From assembly GCA_905212515.1 (NCBI GenBank), contig CAJMEU010000037.1:1-20350 (forward strand): DNA of 20,350 bases. The letters run 5' to 3'. Origin of the DNA: an uncultured Oscillospiraceae bacterium (GTDB lineage Bacteria > Bacillota > Clostridia > Oscillospirales > Ruminococcaceae). Position numbers and translations under genes: made by a program. Below are positions 1-7,522 of the stretch, piece by piece (the stretch's first letter is position 1; each line of letters opens with the position of its first letter). Below the pieces are notes generated by a model. That model was not told where the DNA came from and searched no databases. It saw nothing but the letters and a program-made list of their open reading frames with translations.

Positions 1-286
1 TGAACAGCAGCAGCGGGAACAGCTCGTTGGCGATGCCCGCGCGGAACAGCACGTCCAGCGCGCCCTCCTCTAGGCCCGTCTCATACAGTTGGTCGATGGC
101 GCCGGACAGCGGCAGGTTCACCAAAATGGCGCCGAAGCCCATGGGCAGCAGCAGGCTGGGCTCCATGTCTTTCTTGATGGCCAGGTAGATCAGCACGCCG
201 CCGATGGCCCACATCACCAACATTTTGGCGAAGGCAATCGGCTCCATTTGCATCAGGGTACCAAAAACGGCATTGATAAAGTCCAT
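1..286 (-). CDS. Na+-translocating decarboxylase beta subunit (OadB/GcdB/MmdB family), 5' part only
   Basis: The reading frame starts at ATG 286 and leaves the window at base 1, so only the first 95 residues are seen. The segment KDMEPSLLLPMGFGAILVN is the hallmark N-terminal stretch of the membrane beta subunits of oxaloacetate, glutaconyl-CoA and methylmalonyl-CoA decarboxylases, which couple decarboxylation of a biotin-bound carboxyl group to Na+ export. A hydrophobic segment lies before it at about residues 19-38. AGGAGA sits about 10 bases upstream of this ATG; an in-frame ATG at 295 is too close to that site. Which substrate the complex uses cannot be decided from this subunit, because the alpha and biotin-carrier genes are not in the window. 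It lies 65 bp downstream of the hydrolase gene on the same strand and may share its transcript. Confidence 0.85.
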   Translation of the reverse strand, partial: MDFINAVFGTLMQMEPIAFAKMLVMWAIGGVLIYLAIKKDMEPSLLLPMGFGAILVNLPLSGAIDQLYETGLEEGALDVLFRAGIANELFPLLLF

Positions 287-320
287 TGGTTGCATTCTCC
301 TACTTCTTATTTGTTCCTTG

Positions 321-338
321 TCGCGGCCCAGGCCGCGA
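321..338. other. perfect GC hairpin between hydrolase and decarboxylase genes
   Basis: TCGCGGCC and GGCCGCGA form an 8-bp perfect stem around a 2-base centre, lying in the 65-bp gap between the two minus-strand genes. In the minus direction it is not followed by a T-run, so it is not a normal intrinsic terminator; it could be an intercistronic mRNA hairpin or a protein site. Confidence 0.5.
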
Positions 339-351
339 TAAAAAACCTCTT

Positions 352-1299
352 TTACTTCTGCGGCACATGGGCGTCGCACCAGGCGCGGATGTCCTCGTAC
401 ACTTCGCCGCGGTTGGTCTCGTTCAGCACCTCGTGGCGCGCGCCGGAGTATAATTTCAGCGACACGTCCTCCACGCCCGCCCCCAGCAGCATGCGGTACA
501 CGGTCTCCACGCCTTTGCCGTAATCGCCCACCGGGTCCATATCGCCGCTGAACAGGGCAACGGGCATCTTCTTATCCAGCTTTTCCGCCCATTTGGGGCC
601 GCTGACCGCGTCCAGCGCGGCCATCAACTCATGGAAGGCGCTGACGGTGAATACAAAAGTGCACTTTTTATCCTTGGAATAGGCGTCCACGATGTCTGTG
701 TCGCGGCTGATCCAATCGTAGGGGGTATTGGGGTTTTCCACCCGCTTCAGGTATTGCCCAAAGGCCAGGTTGTTGATAAAGCCCGAGCGGTACCGCGGCC
801 CCTTCACCTTGGCCAAAAGGCTGGTGAGCACCAGGCCCACCTTCCCCAGCGGGTTGGGCCCGCCGGTGCCGCTGAGCACCAGGGCACAGATGGTCTCTGG
901 GTACTGGGCCGCATAGCGGCGGGCAAAAAAACTGCCCATGCTGTGGCCCAACAGGATCACCGGCAGGCCGGGGTACTGTTTGCACACCAGGCTGTTCATG
1001 CGGTGCAGGTCCCGCAGCACGTACGTGCCGCCGTCCTTCTCGTGGAAGTAGCCGTCCATGGCGTCCGCGCCGTCGCTGGTGGCGCCGTGGCCCAAATGGT
1101 CGTTGCCGCACACCAGATATCCTGCGCGCACCATATACCCGGCGAAATCGTCATACCGGCCGATGTATTCGCACATGCCGTGGGATATCTGCAAAATGCA
1201 TTTGGGCGTCACTGCGGGATCGGAATAAATATAGCCCGCCACGGTGTCTTTGCCGTTGGATGATTCAAACTTTATGCCGTTTTTCTGGATTTCCGACAT
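352..1299 (-). CDS. alpha/beta hydrolase, monoacylglycerol lipase / lysophospholipase-like
   Basis: Cytosolic serine hydrolase of about 315 residues (COG2267-type, Hydrolase_4 fold). The expected catalytic triad is visible: Ser in GHSMGS (about residue 120), Asp in SGDMDPVGD (about 255) and His in GARHEV (about 289). HG near residue 40 (ISHGMCEY) fits the oxyanion-hole region. There is no signal peptide. Family members cleave monoglycerides, lysophospholipids or other short esters; the true substrate is unknown. I chose ATG 1299 because GGAGGAG lies 7 bases upstream; a TTG two codons earlier is less likely. The gene overlaps the end of the upstream HAD phosphatase gene by 35 bases in a different frame, indicating co-transcription and probably translational coupling. 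The stop is TAA. Confidence 0.85.
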   Translation of the reverse strand: MSEIQKNGIKFESSNGKDTVAGYIYSDPAVTPKCILQISHGMCEYIGRYDDFAGYMVRAGYLVCGNDHLGHGATSDGADAMDGYFHEKDGGTYVLRDLHRMNSLVCKQYPGLPVILLGHSMGSFFARRYAAQYPETICALVLSGTGGPNPLGKVGLVLTSLLAKVKGPRYRSGFINNLAFGQYLKRVENPNTPYDWISRDTDIVDAYSKDKKCTFVFTVSAFHELMAALDAVSGPKWAEKLDKKMPVALFSGDMDPVGDYGKGVETVYRMLLGAGVEDVSLKLYSGARHEVLNETNRGEVYEDIRAWCDAHVPQK

Positions 1300-2002
1300 T
1301 TTCAAACTCCTCCGGTTCCATGACGATGCGCAGCAGCTCGTCGATCGTGAGGATGGTGTAGGTCGGCTGTTCTTTTTCCGGTTCCGGCTGGCCAGTGAAA
1401 TTGCACCAGCAGGTATGCAGGCCCGCCGCCGCGGCGCCCGCGATGTCCGCTTTCAGGGAATCCCCGATCATCAATACCTTATCCCGGTTTTCTACGCCCA
1501 AATCGCGCAGGGCGGCCTCGAAAATCTTGCGGGAGGGCTTGGAGGCCCCCACGCGCTCAGACACGAAAAAGCCGTCGAAGTACTTGTCCAGCTGCGATTG
1601 GGCCAGACGGTTCACCTGGACCCGCTCTACCCCGTTGGACACCACGGCCAGCGTGGCCACCTCGGCCAGTTCCTCCAGCGTCTCGTGGATCAGGGGGTAC
1701 GTGTCGCTGCGCTGGGCCAGTTGGGAGAGGTAGTAATCGTTGATGGCCGCCGGGTCGCCCTGGGCGCCCAGATGCTCCAGCAAGCGGGCGAAGCGCTGCA
1801 CCACCAATTTTTCCTGGCGCACCTCGCCCCGCTCCAGCGCGGCCCACAGGCCGTTGTTGATGGTGTGATAGGCCTGGACGGCCTCCTCGCTTTCCGGCAG
1901 GGCAAAATGGGCCAGCGTTTCCCGCAGCGCTCCGTTCTCCGCCGCGCCAAAATCCAGCAGCGTGCCGTCCACGTCGAACAGCAGGCAGTGATAATATGCC
2001 AA
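1265..2002 (-). CDS. HAD-superfamily hydrolase, YjjG/YfnB-type nucleotidase
   Basis: About 245 residues with all HAD motifs: motif I FDVDGTLLD (nucleophile Asp10, acid Asp12), motif II VVSNG (Ser about 122), motif III SKPSRKIF (Lys about 155) and motif IV MIGDSLKAD (Asp about 181). The alpha-helical cap with LW...ERGEVRQEKLVVQRF resembles the YjjG/YfnB branch, whose E. coli member is a house-cleaning pyrimidine 5'-nucleotidase; that activity is inferred by family. The start is taken as TTG 2002, with AAGGGG about 6 bases upstream. The frame stays open to 2068, but that extension runs through a good promoter (2040-2068), so the longer form would not be transcribed. No ATG fits the beginning. 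The stop TGA lies inside the downstream hydrolase gene. Confidence 0.85.
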   Translation of the reverse strand: MAYYHCLLFDVDGTLLDFGAAENGALRETLAHFALPESEEAVQAYHTINNGLWAALERGEVRQEKLVVQRFARLLEHLGAQGDPAAINDYYLSQLAQRSDTYPLIHETLEELAEVATLAVVSNGVERVQVNRLAQSQLDKYFDGFFVSERVGASKPSRKIFEAALRDLGVENRDKVLMIGDSLKADIAGAAAAGLHTCWCNFTGQPEPEKEQPTYTILTIDELLRIVMEPEEFENVGNPEKRHKV

Positions 2003-2039
2003 GGGGCTCCCCTTCTTTCTGAAAATTTCTGTCGTTTCT

Positions 2040-2068
2040 ATTATCCTATTTTTTACTGGGCCCGTCAA
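2040..2068 (-). promoter_or_regulatory. sigma-70/A-type promoter for the HAD-hydrolase operon
   Basis: Reading the minus strand, TTGACG (2068-2063), a 17-base spacer and GATAAT (2045-2040) form a near-consensus promoter. Transcription would start near 2033, about 30 bases before TTG 2002, which supports that start codon. Confidence 0.75.
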
Positions 2069-2111
2069 CTAAATTTGCAAAGATTTTACCTACACGGGCC
2101 TCAAAGTGCGG

Positions 2112-2135
2112 AATACTTGCCGCGCGACAAGTATT
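2112..2135. promoter_or_regulatory. perfect inverted repeat, likely operator of the isomerase-kinase gene
   Basis: AATACTTG (2112-2119) and CAAGTATT (2128-2135) are perfect inverted 8-base arms with an 8-base GC-rich centre. The right arm touches the proposed -35 element at 2134, so a bound dimeric regulator would block transcription. No T-run follows, arguing against a terminator. Confidence 0.55.
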
Positions 2136-2163
2136 GCGCGGCGCGGCGCAAACGTGGTATGAT
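2134..2163 (+). promoter_or_regulatory. promoter of the isomerase-kinase fusion gene
   Basis: TTGCGC (2134-2139), an 18-base spacer and TATGAT (2158-2163) preceded by TGG (extended -10). Transcription would start about 30 bases before ATG 2200. Confidence 0.6.
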
Positions 2164-2199
2164 TAAAACAATGATTCAATGCAGTGAAGGAGGCTTTTC

Positions 2200-4068
2200 A
2201 TGCTGTTCAAACTTTTACCTGCCGGCAAGGATTATCTTTGGGGCGGCGATACTCTCAAGCGGGAATACGGCAAAACCTCAGACGGCCCCGTGCTGGCCGA
2301 GACCTGGGAACTTTCCTGCCACCCGGACGGCCCCAGCACCATTGCCGACGGCCCTTATGCCGGCATGACGCTGGCCGGCTACCTCGCCGACCATCTCGAG
2401 GCGCTGGGCAGCGCGGCGGCCCGCTTCGGTGAGTTTCCGATTTTGATCAAATTCATCGATGCGGCCAAGGACCTGTCCATCCAGGTGCACCCGGACAACG
2501 CCTATGCCCGCGCCCACGAGGGACAGGCCGGCAAGACGGAGATGTGGTACGTGGTGGACGCCCAGCCCGGCGCCTGCCTTTACTACGGTGTGGAGGAGGC
2601 CCTCACCCCGCAGCAGCTGGAGGAAGCCATCCGCACGGACGCCCTGTGCGGCAAGCTGCACAAGGTGGAGGCACACCGGGGCGACGTGTTCTTCCTGGCG
2701 CCGGGCACTGTCCATGCCATTGGCGCTGGACTGCTGATCGCGGAAGTCCAGCAGTCTAGCAATGTGACCTACCGCGTGTACGATTACGGCCGTCTGGACG
2801 CCGACGGCCGGCCGCGGGACCTGCATGTGGAAAAGGCCTGCGCGGTGGCCAAACTGCAGCCCAGCCCCGCCCATTACGATTTCGGCGGCCATTTGGGCAA
2901 GTGCAAATATTTTACCGTGGACCTGGTGACGCTGGCCGGCGAGGAACATTTCACCGCCGACGGCACTTCTTTCCATTCCCTGCTGATGCTGTCCGGTGAG
3001 GCGGTGGTGCGCTGCGGCGGCGAGACACTGGAGACAGCCAAGGGCGACAGCCTGTTCATCCCGGCGGACGCGGGCTCCTATACGATGACGGGCCGCGGCC
3101 AGGTCTTGTGGACCCGGGTGGAACCGCCGCGCTATCGCATCGGCATCGATTTGGGTGGCACGGGCATCAAGGCCGGCGTGGTGGACGAGGACTGCGAGAT
3201 CGTGGCCACCGCCAAGCGCAAGACCTTGGCGGGCCGCCCCTGGCAGGAGATCGTGCGCGATATGGCCGAGGCAGCCCAGGACGCCGTGGCCAAGGCCGGC
3301 CTGGCGCTGGAGGACTGCGTGTCCGTGGGCGTGGGTATGCCTGGCACCATCGACAGCCAGCGCGGCGTGGTGGTGTTCTCCAACAATCTGTACTGGGACA
3401 ACGTGCCTTTTGTGGAGGAGTTTCAAAAGTACATTTCCCTGCCCCTGCGTATTTCCAACGACGCCAACTGCGCCGCCCTGGGCGAAGTGCGCGCCGGCGC
3501 GGCCCAAGGTTGCGACAGCGCCGTGCTGCTGACCCTGGGCACCGGTGTGGGCGGCGGCGTGGTCATTGACGGGCAGTTGTTCGAGGGTGGTCCAGGCGGC
3601 GCCGAGCTGGGCCACACCACCCTGATCGCCGGCGGCGAGCTGTGCACTTGCGGGCGCAGGGGCTGCATCGAGAGCTATTGCAGCGCCACGGCGCTGATCC
3701 GCGAGGCGGACCGGGCGGCGGACGCCCACCCGGACGGGATCCTGGCCGCCATGCGCGCTGAAAACGGCGGCGAGATGAACGGCATCATCCCCTTTGCGGC
3801 CATGCGCGCGGGCGATGAGGCTGCCCGCGCCGTGGTGGAGCAGTATATCGAATGGCTGGGTGAGGCCATCACCAACTTCGTCAATATCTTCCGCCCGCAG
3901 ATGGTGCTGATATCCGGCGGCATCTGCGGTGAGGGCAAGGCCCTTACCGACCCGCTGAACGATTATGTGCGCCGTTATTCTTTTGCCGGGGAGCGTGTTT
4001 TTGTCCCACCTGTGCTGCCTGCCAAATTGGGCAACGACGCGGGCCTCATCGGCGCGGCATGCCTGTAA
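2200..4068 (+). CDS. manA: bifunctional mannose-6-phosphate isomerase (type I) - ROK sugar kinase fusion
   Basis: A 622-residue cytosolic protein made of two complete enzymes. Residues 1-308 are a type I (cupin) phosphomannose isomerase. The zinc ligands are all present: Gln95 and His97 in SIQVHPDN, Glu114 in GKTEMWYV and His172 in PGTVHAIG. YRVYDYGR at 191-198 is the usual active-site strand. From about residue 311 a ROK kinase begins: phosphate loop IDLGGTGIK (316-324), catalytic Asp421 in SNDANCAA, LGTGVGGGVV (446-455), and the ROK zinc site His472 with CTCGRRGCIE (Cys482, 484, 489). Only a few residues link the domains. Together they could phosphorylate glucose or mannose and interconvert mannose-6-P and fructose-6-P; the kinase's sugar is inferred. 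AAGGAGG precedes ATG by about 6 bases. A strong terminator follows, so the gene is monocistronic. Confidence 0.92.
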   Translation: MLFKLLPAGKDYLWGGDTLKREYGKTSDGPVLAETWELSCHPDGPSTIADGPYAGMTLAGYLADHLEALGSAAARFGEFPILIKFIDAAKDLSIQVHPDNAYARAHEGQAGKTEMWYVVDAQPGACLYYGVEEALTPQQLEEAIRTDALCGKLHKVEAHRGDVFFLAPGTVHAIGAGLLIAEVQQSSNVTYRVYDYGRLDADGRPRDLHVEKACAVAKLQPSPAHYDFGGHLGKCKYFTVDLVTLAGEEHFTADGTSFHSLLMLSGEAVVRCGGETLETAKGDSLFIPADAGSYTMTGRGQVLWTRVEPPRYRIGIDLGGTGIKAGVVDEDCEIVATAKRKTLAGRPWQEIVRDMAEAAQDAVAKAGLALEDCVSVGVGMPGTIDSQRGVVVFSNNLYWDNVPFVEEFQKYISLPLRISNDANCAALGEVRAGAAQGCDSAVLLTLGTGVGGGVVIDGQLFEGGPGGAELGHTTLIAGGELCTCGRRGCIESYCSATALIREADRAADAHPDGILAAMRAENGGEMNGIIPFAAMRAGDEAARAVVEQYIEWLGEAITNFVNIFRPQMVLISGGICGEGKALTDPLNDYVRRYSFAGERVFVPPVLPAKLGNDAGLIGAACL

Positions 4069-4081
4069 AAACACCTGAATA

Positions 4082-4118
4082 AAAAATCTCCGGAAGGCAG
4101 TACCTTCCGGAGATTTTT
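4082..4118 (+). terminator. intrinsic terminator of the isomerase-kinase gene
   Basis: A perfect 16-bp stem, AAAAATCTCCGGAAGG against CCTTCCGGAGATTTTT, with a 5-base CAGTA loop, starting 13 bases after the stop codon and ending in TTTTT. Confidence 0.9.
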
Positions 4119-4281
4119 ATTGCTTCGCCATAAAAACGCTTCCCATGGCCATCGGCCAGGGACGGCCCACATGGCCGAAAAAATAGCCTGCGGCTATTTT
4201 TATTGCTCCGCAATAAAAAACGATTTCTATGGCCGTGGGCCAGGGACGGCCCACATGGCCAAAAAAATAGCCTTGCGGCTA
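4114..4281. repeat. tandem repeat, two copies of about 84 bp, built of hairpins
   Basis: Copy 1 is 4114-4196 and copy 2 is 4197-4281. The 23-base core from GGCCAGGG to ACATGGCC is identical (4154-4176 and 4238-4260). Each copy holds an AT-flanked hairpin, TTTTTATTGC-TCC-GCAATAAAAA in copy 2 (4197-4219) and the same with one mismatch in copy 1 (4114-4136). Each also has a terminator-like hairpin AAAAATAGCC/GGCTATTTTT (4179-4201 and 4262-4287), and copy 2 has an arm pair GTGGGCC/GGCCCAC. It fills the gap between two convergent genes. It encodes no convincing protein and is probably one of a dispersed intergenic repeat family (inference). Confidence 0.75.
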
Positions 4282-4287
4282 TTTTTT
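4262..4287. terminator. bidirectional terminator-like hairpin at the end of the second repeat
   Basis: AAAAAATAGCC (4262-4272) and GGCTATTTTTT (4277-4287) form an 11-bp perfect stem with a 4-base loop and T-runs on both strands. It touches the stop codon of the convergent minus-strand gene at 4286-4288 and could end transcription from either side. Confidence 0.65.
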
Positions 4288-5320
4288 ATTCCCTTTTACC
4301 CGACGGGCGCGCTGTCCACGTCCGCCGCAGCCAGCCCGCACAGGCAAGGCACGCCAGGATGCCGCCTGCACAGCACAGCAGCGCCTGCTTGCCTTGCACA
4401 TCTTTATAAAAGGGCCGCAGGGCCAGCCATTCATGGAGGCGCATACGCATCGTCTGGGCCAGCGTGGTCCAAAAGCTGAAATCGCTCCACCTGGCCGGGA
4501 TCAGCCAGCCGGGCATCGCCCCCAGCAGCCAGGGCAGGCACAATGCCGCAGCCAAGGCCGCAGCGAACCACAGCACCTGCCGGCCCACCGGCGGCAAAGC
4601 CCGCGAGGCGCGCCAGGCGCCTGCCAGCGACCAGGCGGCAGCCACCGCCAATGGCAGATAACAGCACACCCGGGCAAAGGCGGCCACGCTCTGCCCATAA
4701 CAAAGCTGGCTTGGCGTGCCCAGACCGGCGGCGGCGGCAAAATTCAATGCCGCCTCCCGCTCGTCCCCCCGGACGCTGCCAGAGAGATCCAATTGTATGA
4801 TCCCTGCGCCCGGCGCGGCGCCCCGCCCCAGCACCGGGTCATTGCCCGCCCATACCCCGCGCACCGTGTAGCGTCTGCCGTTCCAGTCCACGGCCAGGCC
4901 TACCACATCATCCGCGCCGAACAACTGCCATGCGGCCTGCCGGCTGAGGGCACAGCCCGCCTCGTCACCGGCGCCGGGCAGTCCGCCGCGCACACACCGG
5001 GCCGGCATGGCCAGGGCTGCGTCGCCCCGCACCAGCACCGCGGTGGCCGCCGCTTCGCGGCCATCTGCCCGGGCCGTACCTGTTTCTTCTTTCCAGAAAG
5101 TAGGCCACAGGGCGTCCGGGGCATCGGCCTGCTTGGCCGCGTACTCCTCCGCCTGGCGCACCTGCTCCTCGGTAAAAGGCTGGGCGTAGCGCAGGCCGAT
5201 CACCGGCCAGCACCGCGCGGCGGCATCCGCCCAGGTAAAAGCCCAGGCCAGCCCGCCCAGGCACAGCAGCGCGGCCAGGCCGACGCACAGCCAGCGGGCC
5301 GCCCTTTCCACCGCGGCCAT
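4286..5320 (-). CDS. MacB-like ABC permease-type membrane protein without an ATPase domain
   Basis: 344 residues. A membrane segment at about 10-28 is followed by a large extracellular region (about 30-210) and hydrophobic segments near 216-236, 248-268 and 313-330. The stretch CALSRQAAWQLFG...VVG at 123-141, followed by a strand ending in YTVRGV (151-156), resembles the periplasmic core domain of MacB/FtsX-type permeases. Topology (one helix, outside domain, three helices) also fits MacB. A nucleotide-binding domain is absent here and in the neighbouring genes. The preceding adaptor gene stops in TGATG overlapping this ATG by one base, so the two are translationally coupled. Function is unknown; by analogy it may pair with the adaptor as an export or envelope complex. 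The C-terminal part is more divergent than the core domain. Confidence 0.65.
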   Translation of the reverse strand: MAAVERAARWLCVGLAALLCLGGLAWAFTWADAAARCWPVIGLRYAQPFTEEQVRQAEEYAAKQADAPDALWPTFWKEETGTARADGREAAATAVLVRGDAALAMPARCVRGGLPGAGDEAGCALSRQAAWQLFGADDVVGLAVDWNGRRYTVRGVWAGNDPVLGRGAAPGAGIIQLDLSGSVRGDEREAALNFAAAAGLGTPSQLCYGQSVAAFARVCCYLPLAVAAAWSLAGAWRASRALPPVGRQVLWFAAALAAALCLPWLLGAMPGWLIPARWSDFSFWTTLAQTMRMRLHEWLALRPFYKDVQGKQALLCCAGGILACLACAGWLRRTWTARPSGKRE

Positions 5321-6666
5321 CAGCCGCGCACCTTCACGCGGGCGCCGGCCGCCAAGGGTTTTGACGAACCGGAGACCACGCTGTCCATCTGGCTCAGCGC
5401 GCCGCTGACGGCCACGGTGTCCGTCCCGCGCTCCTCAATGGTGACGGACGTTCGCACCAGCAGCTTCTGCACGCCCAGCACCGTCTCTTTTTCCTCGATC
5501 AGATAGACAAAATAGCCCTGATTGTCCTGCCCCATGGCCGAAGCGGGCACGCACAGCTCGTGCTGTGTCTGCGAAAGGGTGATCTGGGCCGAGGCCATCC
5601 CCTCTTTCCACGTCACTTCGCCGGGCAGGCGGATGGTGGCCGTGACGGAGCCATCCTCGCCGGGCGCACTGAGGGCGGAGACTGCGGCCTGGCCCTTCAC
5701 ATTGCCTTGCGTCACCTGTACCGCTGCGCCCACGGCCGCTTTTTTGGCCGCCTCCTTGTCCAGCACCGCCTCCAGAACATGGCCCTGGGCCGCGTCGGCA
5801 ATGATACAGGCCTGGCTTGTACTGGCCCCGCCCGCTGCCATATTCCAGGAAAGCAGAGCGCCGGTGGCGGGTGCCTTCAATACACAGCCATCGGTCTGCA
5901 GACCGGCCAGGTCGTCGATGGTCTGCTGTGTCTCCCGTTCGTCCAGTTCCAGGTCCGCGATGTTGGCGCCGCCGCTCTGGGCCGCGGCGGCGGCCTGCTG
6001 CTTTGCCTGCTGGTAGGCCGCCAGGGCGCTGTCGCGCGCGGCCTCGGCCGTCTGCGCCGTGCGGGTGGCGCTTTGGACCGTCTGCTGGGCCGCAGCCAGG
6101 GCGGCCGCGTCCGTCTCCGGCGCGGCCTGCAGACGCGGCAGTTCGTCCTGGGCCGCGCGCAGGTCTTCCTAGGGCCAATCCAGCGCCTGCTGGGCGCTGC
6201 CCACACCGCCGGCGTCCGGCTGCCGGCCGGCATCCGCCTGGCTCTGCTTTTGCGCGGCCAGCTTTTTCATCTGCACTTTGGCGCGAGCCAAAAGGCGCTC
6301 CACTTCCTCTTCGTCAAAGCGCGCGATGGCCTGGCCCGCCTGCACCTGCTCCCCGGGCAGCACCAGCAGCTCGGCCACCGTGATACCCGCCGGGCAGGGC
6401 ACGCCCGTTCTGCCCGCGGCGGACACCATACCGCTGAGGGTGACGTTTTGGGTGATGCTGCCGCGCATGGGGTGCGTCGCATCCACCTGGGGCATGGTGG
6501 CGTTGGCCGTGCCGCGGGCCACCAAGGTCAGCACCAGCATCACGGCAAAAAAGCGCGCCAGGTTGCCGAAGGCCCGCTTCTGCCCCTCGTCGGAAAAACG
6601 CACCCCGTCCATCTGCTGTTTCAGTTCCGGCAGCCGCTGCCGCAGTTTCTGCAAAGGATGTTTCAT
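5320..6666 (-). pseudogene. HlyD/MacA-like membrane-fusion adaptor interrupted by an in-frame TAG
   Basis: One continuous frame of 449 codons from ATG 6666 to TGA 5320, broken only by TAG at 6171-6169 (codon 166). The N-terminal part has a short cytosolic stretch, a membrane anchor at about 36-52, and a biotinyl-lipoyl half near 88-118 ending GQAIARFDEEEVERLL. Then comes an Ala/Gln/Glu-rich coiled-coil hairpin (about 120-260) in which the TAG falls. The second lipoyl half starts at about 262 (VLKAPATGALLSW), and a beta-barrel region reaches to the C-terminal residues VKVRG. Coding character is the same on both sides of the TAG, pointing to a recent nonsense change, an assembly error or readthrough. 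AAGGAG lies 7 bases before ATG 6666. The gene starts 4 bases after the permease gene ends. In the family such adaptors work with MacB-type or other exporters. Confidence 0.75.
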
Positions 6667-6670
6667 ATCG

Positions 6671-7522
6671 TCACTCCTTGAGCCCGCTGGCCTGGATGCC
6701 GAGCTCGAGATATTTTTGTCCGAACAGGAAGATCAGCACGGCCGGCGCCAGCATCACCAGGCTGGAGGCCATGGCCAGCGCCAGCGCTGAGGTGGCGATC
6801 TGGGGCAGATAGAGCGCCAGAGGCCACAGGGAAGGCGTTTTCAGAAAAGTCATGGGCTGTTCGATGGCGTTCCATGCCTCCAGGAACCCCAGCACCACCG
6901 CCGAGAGGATACCGGGCACGCCCAGCGGCAGGCCCACGCGCACAAAGGTCTGGAACGGGCCGGCCCCGTCCAGGGAGGCAGCCTCCAGCAAGCTGATGGG
7001 CACAGCGTCGAAGCTTTTGGCCATGATGAACACGGGAAAGGTGGAAAAAATGCCCGGCAGGATGATGGCCCACACCGTGTCCATAAGGCCCAGGGCATCC
7101 AGCACCAGGTAGTTGGGCACCATCGTCACCTGAAAGGGCAGCAGCATCAGTACAATGTACAGCCCAAACAGCACTTTGCGCCCGGAAAAGCGCAGCCGGG
7201 AAAAGGCCCAGGCCGCCGGCGCGCCCACCGCCACCTGGCCCAGGATCTGCGGCAGCACCAGGCGGCAGGTGTTCCAAAACATCACAAAGAATTGGGGTGT
7301 GTCCAGCGTCAGTTCCAGCAAGGGCTGCAAGGTGGGCGCATCGGGCAGCAAAGGCCAGCTGGCATACCCCTGCCCTGTGCCGCCCAGGGCAGGCCCCAGG
7401 GCGGCGTTCAATTCGGCACTGCCCGTCAGCGCGCCGGCGGCCATACACCACAAAACGCCCCACACCAGCAGCGCGGGCACACACAGGCCCAGCTTCAGCA
7501 GGGTATGTTTTTTCTTTTTCAC
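6671..7522 (-). CDS. carbohydrate ABC transporter permease, MalG type (CUT1)
   Basis: 283-residue integral membrane protein with about six helices. The cytosolic EAA loop that docks on the ATPase is clear at about residues 184-206 (EAASLDGAGPFQTF...LPLG). PNYLVLDALGLMDTVWAIILP is the usual segment before it in MalG-like permeases. The start is GTG 7522, overlapping the stop of the upstream permease by four bases (GTGA), so the two subunits are made together. The sequence around EQPMTFL (about 220) is the family's usual region after the EAA loop. The ATPase that would power it is not encoded nearby; CUT1 systems often share a distant MsmK-type ATPase. The substrate cannot be read from the sequence. 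Confidence 0.88.
   Translation of the reverse strand: MKKKKHTLLKLGLCVPALLVWGVLWCMAAGALTGSAELNAALGPALGGTGQGYASWPLLPDAPTLQPLLELTLDTPQFFVMFWNTCRLVLPQILGQVAVGAPAAWAFSRLRFSGRKVLFGLYIVLMLLPFQVTMVPNYLVLDALGLMDTVWAIILPGIFSTFPVFIMAKSFDAVPISLLEAASLDGAGPFQTFVRVGLPLGVPGILSAVVLGFLEAWNAIEQPMTFLKTPSLWPLALYLPQIATSALALAMASSLVMLAPAVLIFLFGQKYLELGIQASGLKE

Noticed and set aside
1244..2368. Plus-strand frame over the HAD phosphatase and the intergenic region
   Set aside because: It is antisense to a motif-complete HAD gene and runs through both divergent promoters into the out-of-frame start of the fusion gene.
2278..4074. Long open frame of about 598 codons on the minus strand opposite the isomerase-kinase gene
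   Set aside because: It mirrors the codon structure of a clearly real gene, has no domain signatures and is His/Gly/Ala-rich, as expected of antisense frames in GC-rich DNA.
4121..4285. CRISPR-like repeat array
   Set aside because: There are only two units, they are adjacent without unique spacers, and the units themselves vary; this is a hairpin tandem repeat, not an array.
4120..4479. Small protein encoded across the tandem repeat
   Set aside because: The frame is translated repeat hairpins followed by antisense of the MacB-like gene, with no ribosome site or domain pattern.
5435..6178. Alternative open frame across the TAG region of the adaptor
   Set aside because: The frame gives an Arg/Gly-rich protein without the lipoyl or coiled-coil pattern; the adaptor frame is right on both sides of the TAG, so this is not a frameshifted continuation.
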